NCBI GenBank assembly: GCA_031265345.1
Contig: JAISCU010000302.1
Location: 1 to 25,118, forward strand
Source of the DNA: Bifidobacteriaceae bacterium
GTDB lineage: Bacteria; Actinomycetota; Actinomycetes; Actinomycetales; WQXJ01
DNA: 25,118 bases
Direction: 5' to 3'
Under the pieces are notes generated by a model, which had not been told where the DNA came from, searched no databases, and saw only the letters and a list, made by a program, of their open reading frames with translations. The position numbers were made by a program, and so were the translations under genes. Position 1 is the first letter of the stretch. Each line of letters opens with the position of its first letter. Of the stretch, positions 9,844 through 15,839 are shown in pieces.

Positions 9844-10173
9844 CTACGACTTCCAGCTGGAGCACGAATCCGGGTGCAGCTGGATGTTGGTGCATGCCAT
9901 CACAGTGGTGATGGTGAAGCCATAGGTCTTCTCCACCGTGGTGCCAACGCCGCTGTGGTTGTCCAACCGATTGTCTTTGTTCTTGGCATAGCCATAGGCC
10001 GCATGTGCGTCGGCTTCGGCGTCCGTGACATACATGGTCTTGCCGCTGGTGCTGACTTTCGAACCGCCGTCAGGCGCGGTGGCCGACACGGCCAGCGCAG
10101 GGCTTGCTGTCGCAAATCCGGCGCACAAGGCCAGCGTAGCGACGAAAAGGCTCTTCCGTTTTGACAGTTTCAA
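9844..10173 (-). CDS. Small secreted peptide, bacteriocin-like candidate
   Basis: A 109-aa product with a clear signal peptide: KLSKRK at the N-terminus, a hydrophobic core and an ALA cleavage site after about residue 28. The mature part of about 81 residues begins VSATAPDGG, is rich in Ala, Thr, Lys and Asp, and has two cysteines (94 and 104) that could form one disulfide loop near the C-terminus. The start is a TTG at 10173 with GGGGG close upstream; an in-frame stop just before it excludes a longer protein. It is followed 22 bp later by an ABC ATPase and a large permease. That arrangement resembles lactococcin 972-type bacteriocin loci, but the mature sequence is not a clear member of that family. 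Function is inferred from context only. Confidence 0.65.
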   Translation of the reverse strand: MKLSKRKSLFVATLALCAGFATASPALAVSATAPDGGSKVSTSGKTMYVTDAEADAHAAYGYAKNKDNRLDNHSGVGTTVEKTYGFTITTVMACTNIQLHPDSCSSWKS

Positions 10174-10212
10174 TTTCCCCCGAAACTCTCAGATTCCTGT
10201 TTGGTGTCAGCC

Positions 10213-10228
10213 CGCCCGTTTGCGGGCG
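10213..10228. promoter_or_regulatory. Small hairpin/palindrome upstream of the secreted-peptide gene
   Basis: CGCCCG (10213-10218) and CGGGCG (10223-10228) pair around the loop TTTG, 40-55 bp upstream of the TTG start. It may be an operator or leader hairpin. Confidence 0.3.
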
Positions 10229-10484
10229 ATTCAATGGTAACTCAGGATTTGCATGGTTCTGACAGCCCCCTGGCCGTCGTCCGGCCTTGTCTTCCACCCC
10301 CTTTCCGTCCATGGTTCAGTTATGCGGGACTCGTGTCGGCGCCCCATGGGCAGTCGTTGCGCGCCCAGCCGCTGACCTGGGACGACGCTCGGGAGCTCGG
10401 GGAGGGCACCGCGCACCTTGGGACGCCCGCGCGCCGAGGTGAACCATGGACGCAACGGCGCGCAGTCAACCGGGCAGGCCCTGG

Positions 10485-10512
10485 GCGGGATTCTGATTTG
10501 CACGATGCCGCT
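10485..10512. repeat. Dispersed motif, copy upstream of argA
   Basis: This stretch matches 5941-5968 at 23 of 28 bases and shares ACGATGCCGC with the repeats at 1131-1226 and 2530-2623. It is flanked by GC-rich sequence with no coding frame. Confidence 0.5.
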
Positions 10513-10645
10513 TGGACTGCCGGGCGCGCGCGCCTGGGTCCGCAACGCCGCGTCCGGGCGCATCTGGGCACGTGTGGCCGCGTCTGGGTGCCGTGAGCGG
10601 GCCGCGTTTCGACGGCCCACGGCCCGGATGGCAAGATTGGTGATC

Positions 10646-11167
10646 ATGTCACGCGATTTCGCGGTTCGTCCCGCCCGCAGCCAGGACGTGGCCGCGATCC
10701 GAGCTTTGACAGCGCCCTTCGTGGACCGGCGGCTGCTCGTGGCGAAGCCGCCCGTCAGCTACTACGAGTCGCTGCCGGAGTTCCTGGTCGCCACCGACCG
10801 CGCAGAGGGCATAATCGGCTGCGGCGCGGTCCATGTGATGTGGAGGGGTCTGGGCGAGATCCGGACCCTGGCGACCAGCCCGGACTGGCAAGGCCGGGGG
10901 GTAGGGCACCGCTTGGTCGAAGCCCTGATCGCGCGGGCCCACACTCTGGGATTGGAACGATTGTTCTGCCTCACCTTCGAGGTCAAGTTCTTCGCAGCCC
11001 ATGGTTTCGAGCCCATCGAGGGCATTCCCGTCATCCACGAGGTCTTCGAGCAGTTGCTCAGGTCGCACGACGACGGCGTGGCCGAGTTCCTCGACTTGGC
11101 CCGCGTCAAGCCCAACACCCTCGGCAACACCCGTATGCTCCTGCGCCTGCCGGACCGTCACGCCTGA
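10646..11167 (+). CDS. argA: Amino-acid N-acetyltransferase (N-acetylglutamate synthase, Rv2747 type)
   Basis: This single-domain GNAT enzyme makes N-acetylglutamate from glutamate and acetyl-CoA, the first step of arginine synthesis. The 173-aa length matches the short actinobacterial enzyme (Mycobacterium Rv2747 is about 174 aa). Family marks are IIGCGAVHVMW (about 56-66), LGEIRTLA (69-76), the acetyl-CoA pyrophosphate loop QGRGVG (82-87), the LTFEVKFFAAHGF block (109-121) and the C-terminal VAEFLDLARVKPNTLGNTRM (145-164), nearly diagnostic for this family. I chose ATG 10646; the frame is open far upstream but that extension is repeat-rich and unlike the family. An in-frame ATG at 10628 is an alternative. 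No other arginine genes are nearby. Confidence 0.88.
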   Translation: MSRDFAVRPARSQDVAAIRALTAPFVDRRLLVAKPPVSYYESLPEFLVATDRAEGIIGCGAVHVMWRGLGEIRTLATSPDWQGRGVGHRLVEALIARAHTLGLERLFCLTFEVKFFAAHGFEPIEGIPVIHEVFEQLLRSHDDGVAEFLDLARVKPNTLGNTRMLLRLPDRHA

Positions 11168-11259
11168 GGTTCCTGGCGAATCGTCCCGCCGGATCGTCTT
11201 GCCGGACCTTGACCTGGCCTTGAACGGCGTTTCTGTCACCCACGACCGCGAGGTGAACA

Positions 11260-11265
11260 TAGACT
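11260..11265 (+). promoter_or_regulatory. -10 element of a probable leaderless promoter
   Basis: TAGACT ends seven bases before the GTG at 11273, and no ribosome site lies between. This spacing is typical of leaderless actinobacterial transcripts starting at the start codon. No good -35 hexamer is visible. Confidence 0.5.
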
Positions 11266-11272
11266 CTTAAGC

Positions 11273-11920
11273 GTGAATCGGCTTATCCACCCGGTGGGTC
11301 CGGAGCCGACCGCTGTGTATTGGCGGCGACGGGCCGCCCTGTTGGCGGGAATCGTTGTCGTGATCATTGTGCTGATCATGATCATCAAGGCGCTCGCCTC
11401 TGGCGGCTCGGACGAGCCCAAGCCTAGCCCCAGCCCATCCGCTTCCACTTCTGCCGAAGCCTCGAAGCCCGCCGCGTCGAAGATCGCCGCCTGCACCTCC
11501 AAGCAGCTGCAGGGCGCCAAGCTCGCGGCCGACGCCGACATCCTTCTGACGCACGACAAAGACAGCTACACCGCCGCGGAGCCCGTCACCCTGGCGGCGC
11601 ACGTCAAGAACACCTCCGCCGACGATTGCTCGATCCTCAACAACCCCTACAACGTCCTCCTCCACGTCGTGTCCGGGGAGGATCGCATTTTCGATTCGTC
11701 GGATTGCGCCTCCAAGACGGCCGAGGACGCTGGCGACGCTGTCATAGTCAAGGCCGGTCAGACCGCCGACATCCCGATCACCTGGGACGCGACCCGCTCG
11801 CAGCAAGGCTGCCCCGACACCGCCGAGAAGCCCTTCCGCGACAAGGACGCCACTTACGTCGCGACGGTCAAGATCCTCGACGTCGATTCGGACAAGACCC
11901 AGTTCCTGCTGGTGCCCTAG
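11273..11920 (+). CDS. Membrane-anchored extracytoplasmic protein of unknown function
   Basis: The 215-aa product has a short cytoplasmic head with VYWRRR (15-20), one membrane segment (about 22-42), a Pro/Ser/Ala-rich linker (about 48-70) and an external domain of about 145 residues. The external domain holds four cysteines (74, 119, 145, 180), enough for two disulfides, and alternating beta-like stretches such as EPVTLAAHVKNTSADDC, suggesting an immunoglobulin-like or DUF4232-like beta-sandwich. There is no catalytic motif. The gene starts at GTG 11273, probably leaderless. It follows argA by 105 bp with its own promoter, and repeat element B begins 78 bp after the stop. I do not recognise the family firmly. 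Confidence 0.75.
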   Translation: MNRLIHPVGPEPTAVYWRRRAALLAGIVVVIIVLIMIIKALASGGSDEPKPSPSPSASTSAEASKPAASKIAACTSKQLQGAKLAADADILLTHDKDSYTAAEPVTLAAHVKNTSADDCSILNNPYNVLLHVVSGEDRIFDSSDCASKTAEDAGDAVIVKAGQTADIPITWDATRSQQGCPDTAEKPFRDKDATYVATVKILDVDSDKTQFLLVP

Positions 11921-11997
11921 CGCCTGAGCGGCTGCTTGGGAACCGTCGGCGGGACGGTGGCCCGCCGGACCTGCGGCAGAAAACACGCGGAGCGGGC

Positions 11998-12053
11998 AAG
12001 AAAGACAAATCCACGGGATCTCGGCACCGAGATCCAGGGTTTTTGTCTTTCTT
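11998..12053. repeat. First hairpin of element B, possibly also a terminator
   Basis: AAGAAAGACAAA (11998-12009) pairs perfectly with TTTGTCTTTCTT (12042-12053). Inside it GGATCTCGG (12016-12024) pairs with CCGAGATCC (12027-12035) around a two-base tip. The T-rich right arm could help end transcription of the gene stopping at 11920. Confidence 0.85.
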
Positions 12054-12075
12054 GGGCGCACACCGAAATCGACAG

Positions 12076-12184
12076 CCAGGGAATTTGTCTTTTCGTTGAC
12101 GACCCTCGACCGAGCCTGGGTCGAAGCCGCAGGTCAGCGGATCGGACCGAAAGTGCCTCACTCAAGAAAAGACAAATTCCCTGG
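12076..12184. repeat. 19-bp perfect inverted repeat of element B
   Basis: CCAGGGAATTTGTCTTTTC (12076-12094) is the exact reverse complement of 12166-12184, with 71 bp between. It corresponds in place to the less perfect inverted repeat of element A. Confidence 0.92.
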
Positions 12185-12208
12185 CACTCAATGAAACGCA
12201 GGCTGAAA

Positions 12209-12261
12209 CAAAGACGAATACCCTGGCTTTCGCGTGCCAGTTCCAGCCGATTTGTCTTTTG
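12209..12261. repeat. Third hairpin of element B
   Basis: CAAAGACGAAT (12209-12219) pairs with ATTTGTCTTTTG (12250-12261) with one wobble, and an inner CTGGC/GCCAG helix can form. It matches the third hairpin of element A in position. Confidence 0.75.
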
Positions 12262-12375
12262 CGCGCGCCGAGCGTGATCGCCTGGGGCTCCCGTGACCCG
12301 CTCGCGGCGCGTCTGCCCGCGAGGCATTGTCCACATCCCCGGACGCCCGAACCAGCTTCCGCCCGTCGGGGGGTT

Positions 12376-13278
12376 CTAGAAGGCGTACTGGATGTCGCGC
12401 CTTGTCACTTCGAAGCCCTGGCGGCGGTAGGCGGCGATGGCCGGAGCGTTGTCGGCCTCCACGAACAAGCGGGCTTCCGTCACACCTTGGCGTTCCATGT
12501 GGCTCAGGCCAACGTCCAGGAGTTTGGTGCCGAGCCTGCGGCCCTGGGCTTGCGGATGCACGCCGATGGCATAGATTTCGCCCACGCCGTCCACGATCTT
12601 GGTCCAGACGTAGCCGAACGGCGGCGCCTGTGGGCCTGGGGCGGCGAAGAGCAACCCGCCCGCGTCGAACCAGTCCTCGCCCATGCGCCGGTCGAGGTCG
12701 CCGACCGTCAACTTGCCCTGTTCGGGATGGCCGGCGAAGGCGGCGGCGTTGAGGTCGATCCAGGTCGCGCGGTCGGTCCTCGGGTCGAAAGGCCTGATCG
12801 CGCACGATGCCGCTCGGTCGTCTTCGCGGGCCACCGTTGCGCTTTCGTGTCCGCGTCGATCCGACGTCATCTCCCAGAGTTCCCGCACGGCGGTCAGGCC
12901 GACTGAATCGGCCACCATGCGAGCCGCGCCGAGGTCGCCGTGAGCCCACAAGCGGACCTCCGGCGTGTCCACCGCCAGTGTCCTCACTATGGCTTTGGCC
13001 AGTCCAAGCCGCCGGGCTCCTGGAGCGACCGCCAGTTCCGCCGAGGCGCCGGAGGCATCGCGCTGGCAATAGCCCGCCAACTGGTTGTTCTTCCAAGCCA
13101 GGATGTGCGTCACGGCCGGATCGCCGTCCGCGAGGGCCAACAGCGGCGCCTCGCTGATGGCTTCCACGCCGTCGTATTCGCGCACTTCCCGTGCCAGGTC
13201 CAAGGCCTGGCGCCGGACGGCCACCTCCAGCGCGCCGACCGTCTGCTGCAATGCTTCGTGTTCGACTATCACCATCAC
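12376..13278 (-). CDS. mshD: Mycothiol synthase
   Basis: MshD acetylates the cysteine amine of Cys-GlcN-Ins with acetyl-CoA, the last step in making mycothiol, the actinobacterial redox thiol. The protein (300 aa from GTG 13278, 299 from the ATG at 13275) consists of two tandem GNAT domains: a degenerate N-terminal one (about 1-150) and an active C-terminal one (about 158-300). The C-terminal domain shows LNAAAFAGHPEQG (176-188), MGEDWFDAGGLLF (199-211), the acetyl-CoA loop in IGVHPQAQGRRLGTKLLDVG (238-257) and LFVEADNAPAIAAYRRQGFE (271-290), all typical of MshD. GGGGG lies 8 bases before the ATG. It follows the upstream gene by 18 bp and is probably cotranscribed with it. Confidence 0.93.
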   Translation of the reverse strand: MMVIVEHEALQQTVGALEVAVRRQALDLAREVREYDGVEAISEAPLLALADGDPAVTHILAWKNNQLAGYCQRDASGASAELAVAPGARRLGLAKAIVRTLAVDTPEVRLWAHGDLGAARMVADSVGLTAVRELWEMTSDRRGHESATVAREDDRAASCAIRPFDPRTDRATWIDLNAAAFAGHPEQGKLTVGDLDRRMGEDWFDAGGLLFAAPGPQAPPFGYVWTKIVDGVGEIYAIGVHPQAQGRRLGTKLLDVGLSHMERQGVTEARLFVEADNAPAIAAYRRQGFEVTRRDIQYAF

Positions 13279-13296
13279 GTTTGCCCCCGATCTAAG

Positions 13297-13935
13297 TCAT
13301 TCCAGTTTTCCTTGCCGCCATTTGACGGCCGCCGATTCCAATGCCTCCGCCGTGCTGAGCAGCCCCTCCGCCCGCCGTGTCACGGTCGCCGCCTCCGCCG
13401 GGCTGGCGTCATCGAGCCAATCCGCGTCCAGCGCCGATCCAGTGGACAAAATGCGGGCGAATGCGGCCGCCCGAGCCAACGCCACGTCAAGCTCACCGGT
13501 GAACAGACCCGACAACACGGCATCGGCCAACTGGAGCATCTCTTCGGGACCGGGCGGCTCCACGGCGCCGGCCACCACGCGAGCCACCGGCTGGCGCTGC
13601 TCGCCCAGCTTGTAGCGCTCGGAGACGGTGCGAGGGTCGCGGCGGACCCACTCGCGCAGCGCGTACACCCGCCAGAGCGCCCCCGGCAGGGAATCGGGCG
13701 GCGACTGCGCCCATAGTTGGGCTAACGTCTCGATGCCCTCGTCTTCGACCAGTGAGACCAGGCGGGCGGCGAGGGCCGGGTCGTCCGGGGCCTCGTCGCG
13801 GGCGCGGGCCAGTAGCCCTTGGGCGCTGGAATGGGCCAGTTCGGCCTGCACGGCCGGGTCGATCCCCCCGATCAGCTTGTCCGCATCGCCGGGGTCCAGC
13901 ATGGCCGGGCGGCGGAACCTGGGCTGTCCACTCAC
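13297..13935 (-). CDS. Conserved hypothetical protein upstream of mshD
   Basis: The 212-aa product is mostly alpha-helical by composition, with no signal peptide or membrane segment, so it should be cytoplasmic. The core includes GALWRVYALREWVRRDPRTV and a following helical stretch around YKLGEQRQPVARVVAG, which feel like a conserved actinobacterial family of unknown role; I cannot name it with certainty. I placed the start at GTG 13935, because the longer frame upstream encodes an Arg/Pro-rich stretch without a conserved look; an ATG at MLDPGDADK is another option. It precedes mshD by 18 bp, suggesting cotranscription. Confidence 0.75.
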   Translation of the reverse strand: MSGQPRFRRPAMLDPGDADKLIGGIDPAVQAELAHSSAQGLLARARDEAPDDPALAARLVSLVEDEGIETLAQLWAQSPPDSLPGALWRVYALREWVRRDPRTVSERYKLGEQRQPVARVVAGAVEPPGPEEMLQLADAVLSGLFTGELDVALARAAAFARILSTGSALDADWLDDASPAEAATVTRRAEGLLSTAEALESAAVKWRQGKLE

Positions 13936-14201
13936 TCTTACAAGGGTGCCACACTGGCGGGGGGACCCTGCGGGCCCCCAGGGTGACGTGGGCGTCGCCG
14001 GGCGGTCGGCGGCCGGACGGTGTGGGGTGGCCGGGCGGTTGGCGGGCGACCGACGGGCGCGGGCCAACCTGGGCGCGGACGCGAAACGGAAGGATAGAAA
14101 GGTCGGGAATGGTCGAGTTCGCGGCTCAGGAATGGCAGGGTTGGACCTTCGATCCGTGGTTCCACGGAGCGCCCGGTCCATGTCGGCCTGGGCAACGGGG
14201 C

Positions 14202-14207
14202 TACGCT
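14202..14207 (+). promoter_or_regulatory. -10 element of a probable leaderless promoter
   Basis: TACGCT ends six bases before ATG 14214 and no ribosome site lies between, so the transcript probably starts at or next to the start codon. Confidence 0.5.
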
Positions 14208-14213
14208 CGGGCT

Positions 14214-14648
14214 ATGAGCACGGAGTGGTACTTGAGCTGGTGGGCGCGGGGCGAGCCGCAGGCCGTCGCTGTGGGGGCGATGTTGGAGGCGATGGCGCCT
14301 TTGGGGGCAGCCGTCGAGGAAGGGCAGGTGGTGTTGACCCTGCCCGACCAGCCCTCCGGTCACGACCGGGCCCAGGTGGTCACGGTCGATACGACGCATG
14401 GGCATGCGTCAGGGCTGGTCATCATCCGACCGCTCGAGAGCGACGCCCTCAAGCGGGTCCTCTATGGGCTCATGCGACTGGGCGATGCGATCATCTACGC
14501 GCCTGACGCGGAGTACCCCGTCACGTTGGGCGCGCAGGTCGCACGAGAGCTCCCAGCGGGCATGATCGACTCGCTTGGACGGCCTCGCGTAGCCGCCACC
14601 GAAGACGAGTTCTGCCGCCTACTTGCGGGATGGTACGGCTCGGCCTGA
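14214..14648 (+). CDS. Hypothetical protein, 144 aa
   Basis: A soluble protein starting MSTEWYLSWWARGEP, with a beta-rich middle (QVVLTLPD, QVVTVDTT, SGLVIIRPL), a helical part (DALKRVLYGLMRLGDAIIY) and the ending FCRLLAGWYG. There is no signal peptide, membrane segment or recognisable catalytic motif. The size and fold pattern resemble small immunity-type proteins, but I have no motif to support that. It is monocistronic, with a leaderless-looking promoter, and converges on the toxin-antitoxin genes. It could be a lineage-specific gene. Confidence 0.7.
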   Translation: MSTEWYLSWWARGEPQAVAVGAMLEAMAPLGAAVEEGQVVLTLPDQPSGHDRAQVVTVDTTHGHASGLVIIRPLESDALKRVLYGLMRLGDAIIYAPDAEYPVTLGAQVARELPAGMIDSLGRPRVAATEDEFCRLLAGWYGSA

Positions 14649-14754
14649 TCGCGCATGTGTCACGTCTTCCTGAATGCTTGTGAAGATAAGCGAACCGAGC
14701 GCATCGAAATGTGCGGGCCTGGCGGGGGTTCAAGGTTTCTCGACGGACCGCCTG

Positions 14755-15021
14755 TCAGGTCCGGTAGACGTCCCGGCGATGATCAGCGGTCACTATCAGA
14801 ATCGTTTCTGTGCCCTCGTCAACGCGGTAGATCACCCTGTAGTCGCCTCGCCGCGCCGACCAGAGTCCCACAAGGTCTCGGCGCAGCGGCTTCCCCACAC
14901 GCCGAGGCTCTCGTGCCATCGGGCCGTTGACGAACTCCCAGACGGCACCAGCCACCTTGGTCGGCAGACCGTTGGCCAGCTTGCGCCGGGCAGTCGGCGA
15001 CCAGATGACCGTGTAGGCCAT
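14755..15021 (-). CDS. relE: RelE/ParE-family toxin
   Basis: An 88-aa basic protein of the RelE superfamily; RelE toxins cut mRNA on the ribosome. The family signature is clear: YTVIWSPTARRKL (3-15), a helical hairpin, then KPLRRDLVGLWSARRGDYRVIYRVDEG (44-70) and the C-terminal HRRDVYR (81-87). The basic residues near 57-62 and 81-83 match the usual active-site region. The ATG at 15021 overlaps the antitoxin stop by one base (TGATG), so toxin synthesis depends on antitoxin translation. The gene order antitoxin then toxin is standard. It looks full-length and intact. Confidence 0.93.
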   Translation of the reverse strand: MAYTVIWSPTARRKLANGLPTKVAGAVWEFVNGPMAREPRRVGKPLRRDLVGLWSARRGDYRVIYRVDEGTETILIVTADHRRDVYRT

Positions 15022-15281
15022 CAGCCACGCTCCGGCGCGCGGTCCAGGGTGACTCCGAGACCCGCGTCAAGTTCCGTTTGGGCAGCGGCGATCTCCGCCA
15101 TCAACGATGGGTCGGATTGGATGGCCAGGGTCTCTTCCAATGATTCGAGGTCGTCTGGCGAGATCAAGACCGCAGCCGGGATTCCGTTCTTGGTGATGAC
15201 GATCCGTTCGTGAGTGCCGCTGACTGACGTTATGAACCGCGACAGCTTGGCCTTGGCTTCCGCCACATGGACGTAGGTCAT
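15021..15281 (-). CDS. Phd/YefM-family antitoxin
   Basis: An 86-aa antitoxin for the adjacent RelE-type toxin. The N-terminal part TYVHVAEAKAKLSRFI and RIVITKNGIPAAVLISPDDLESLEETL is the Phd/YefM DNA-binding and dimerisation fold, normally also repressing the operon; the acidic C-terminal tail would wrap the toxin. Two ATG codons are possible, 15287 and 15281. A perfect TATAAT ends one base before the first and seven bases before the second, which fits a leaderless transcript starting at 15281. The longer open frame reaching 15359 runs into tRNA-Lys and is rejected. Confidence 0.9.
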   Translation of the reverse strand: MTYVHVAEAKAKLSRFITSVSGTHERIVITKNGIPAAVLISPDDLESLEETLAIQSDPSLMAEIAAAQTELDAGLGVTLDRAPERG

Positions 15282-15288
15282 GGTCATG

Positions 15289-15294
15289 ATTATA
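15289..15294 (-). promoter_or_regulatory. -10 box of the toxin-antitoxin operon
   Basis: The minus strand reads TATAAT, a perfect consensus -10, seven bases before ATG 15281. The tandem ATGACC ATGACC lies at the start, a possible site for autorepression. No clear -35 is seen. Confidence 0.7.
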
Positions 15295-15324
15295 GTCACA
15301 TATCCAGCAACGGCGGCCAGCCCA

Positions 15325-15400
15325 TGGTGGGCCCCGTGGGGCTCGAACCCACGACCCACGGATTAAAAGTCCGCTGCTCTGCCAACTGAGCTAGGGGCCC
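15325..15400 (-). tRNA. tRNA-Lys (anticodon TTT)
   Basis: The minus strand folds as a full cloverleaf: acceptor GGGCCCC/GGGGCCC, D-arm GCTC/GAGC, anticodon arm GCGGA-CTTTTAA-TCCGT with anticodon TTT, and T-arm GTGGG-TTCGAGC-CCCAC. The discriminator is A and CCA is encoded in the DNA. The toxin-antitoxin genes begin about 40 bp beyond its 3' end. Confidence 0.97.
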
Positions 15401-15580
15401 TGCGTTCATCCATTGTGCCAGGTTTTCGCCAGCCATGCCGCTCGGCGGGGTGACGCTTCACGACGCGCGGGGGTGCCGCGGCCGGTCGCCGGGTCCAGTG
15501 TCCGAGTCTGGCGGCCCAGAAAGACGAATCGGCCGGCTGGTCCCTGAACACCCTGCCCACACGCGCGTTCGCAGCCGTCA

Positions 15581-15617
15581 GGAACACGGGTTTGCGTCAG
15601 ACGCCAACCCGTGTTCC
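15581..15617. promoter_or_regulatory. 12-bp perfect inverted repeat upstream of the pst locus
   Basis: GGAACACGGGTT (15581-15592) is the reverse complement of 15606-15617; GCG/CGC inside can extend the stem. No T-run follows. It may be an operator or a hairpin separating the tRNA and pst units. Confidence 0.5.
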
Positions 15618-15681
15618 AGGGATGGGCTTCACGCTAACGCGCGCCAGCTGTTTCGCACATGTTCCCCGAACGGCCCCATTC

Positions 15682-15703
15682 GGGTTCACCCAGGGTTCAC
15701 CTT
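15682..15703 (+). promoter_or_regulatory. PHO box (PhoP-binding direct repeats)
   Basis: Two adjacent 11-bp units GGGTTCACCCA and GGGTTCACCTT match the GTTCACC direct repeats bound by PhoP in Streptomyces and relatives. A weaker GTTCCCC lies about two units upstream (15661). The box is 137 bp before the pstC start, as expected for a phosphate-starvation promoter. Confidence 0.8.
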
Positions 15704-15839
15704 GCGGTGGAACGCTCTTAGGCGGGATCGGGGACCCCAGCCGATCACGCGGAAGCCCGCGCGAATGCGACTGCTGAAGACATCATCAACATCGCTCACA
15801 CGCCCGTTCGTCCCAGCGACTAGGGCAACAAGGGTAGCC

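Larger units (their letters stand above)
10174..10645. other. Divergent intergenic region between the peptide gene and argA
   Basis: These 472 bases must hold the promoters of both genes. I see a 6-bp hairpin (10213-10228) on the peptide-gene side and a dispersed motif (10485-10512). No promoter hexamers stand out, and no additional ORF with a ribosome site is evident. Confidence 0.5.
11998..12261. repeat. Multi-hairpin repeat element B (word AAAGACAAAT)
   Basis: This element is related to element A but carries a different word. AAAGACAAAT or a close form occurs at 12001-12010, 12168-12177 and 12210-12219 (AAAGACGAAT), and its reverse complement at 12041-12050, 12083-12092 and 12250-12259. 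The copies pair to give three stems. The scaffold is shared with A: CTTTCT (12047-12052), CGCAGGTCAG (12128-12137) and TCC-TGGCACTC--TGAAAC (12178-12197). Distances between these blocks are 81 and 50 bp here against 80 and 50 bp in A. It lies between two convergent genes. No protein-coding frame is convincing. Function unknown. Confidence 0.87.
15401..15839. other. Intergenic region between tRNA-Lys and pstC
   Basis: These 439 bases hold the leftward tRNA promoter (no clear hexamers), a 12-bp inverted repeat (15581-15617), a PHO box (15682-15703) and the pstC ribosome site AGGG at 15831-15834. A frame open through it belongs to the pstC frame but lacks conserved content. Confidence 0.6.

Noticed and set aside
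9844..10173. Firm assignment of the secreted peptide to lactococcin 972
   Set aside because: Gene order is similar, but the mature peptide lacks the expected family look by eye; left as a candidate only.
10418..10645. N-terminal extension of argA in the open frame
   Set aside because: The 76 extra residues are Arg/Ala/Gly-rich, cross the dispersed motif and are absent from the Rv2747 family, which starts near ATG 10646.
11998..12261. Insertion sequence or transposon in element B
   Set aside because: Inverted repeats exist but there is no transposase frame and no target-site duplication was seen; at most a non-autonomous element.
15282..15359. Longer start of the antitoxin
   Set aside because: The extension reads into the 3' part of tRNA-Lys and lies upstream of the TATAAT promoter.
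15435..15839. Open frame extending pstC 135 codons upstream
   Set aside because: It would code over the PHO box and the 12-bp inverted repeat and has no conserved content; ATG 15840 has a ribosome site.
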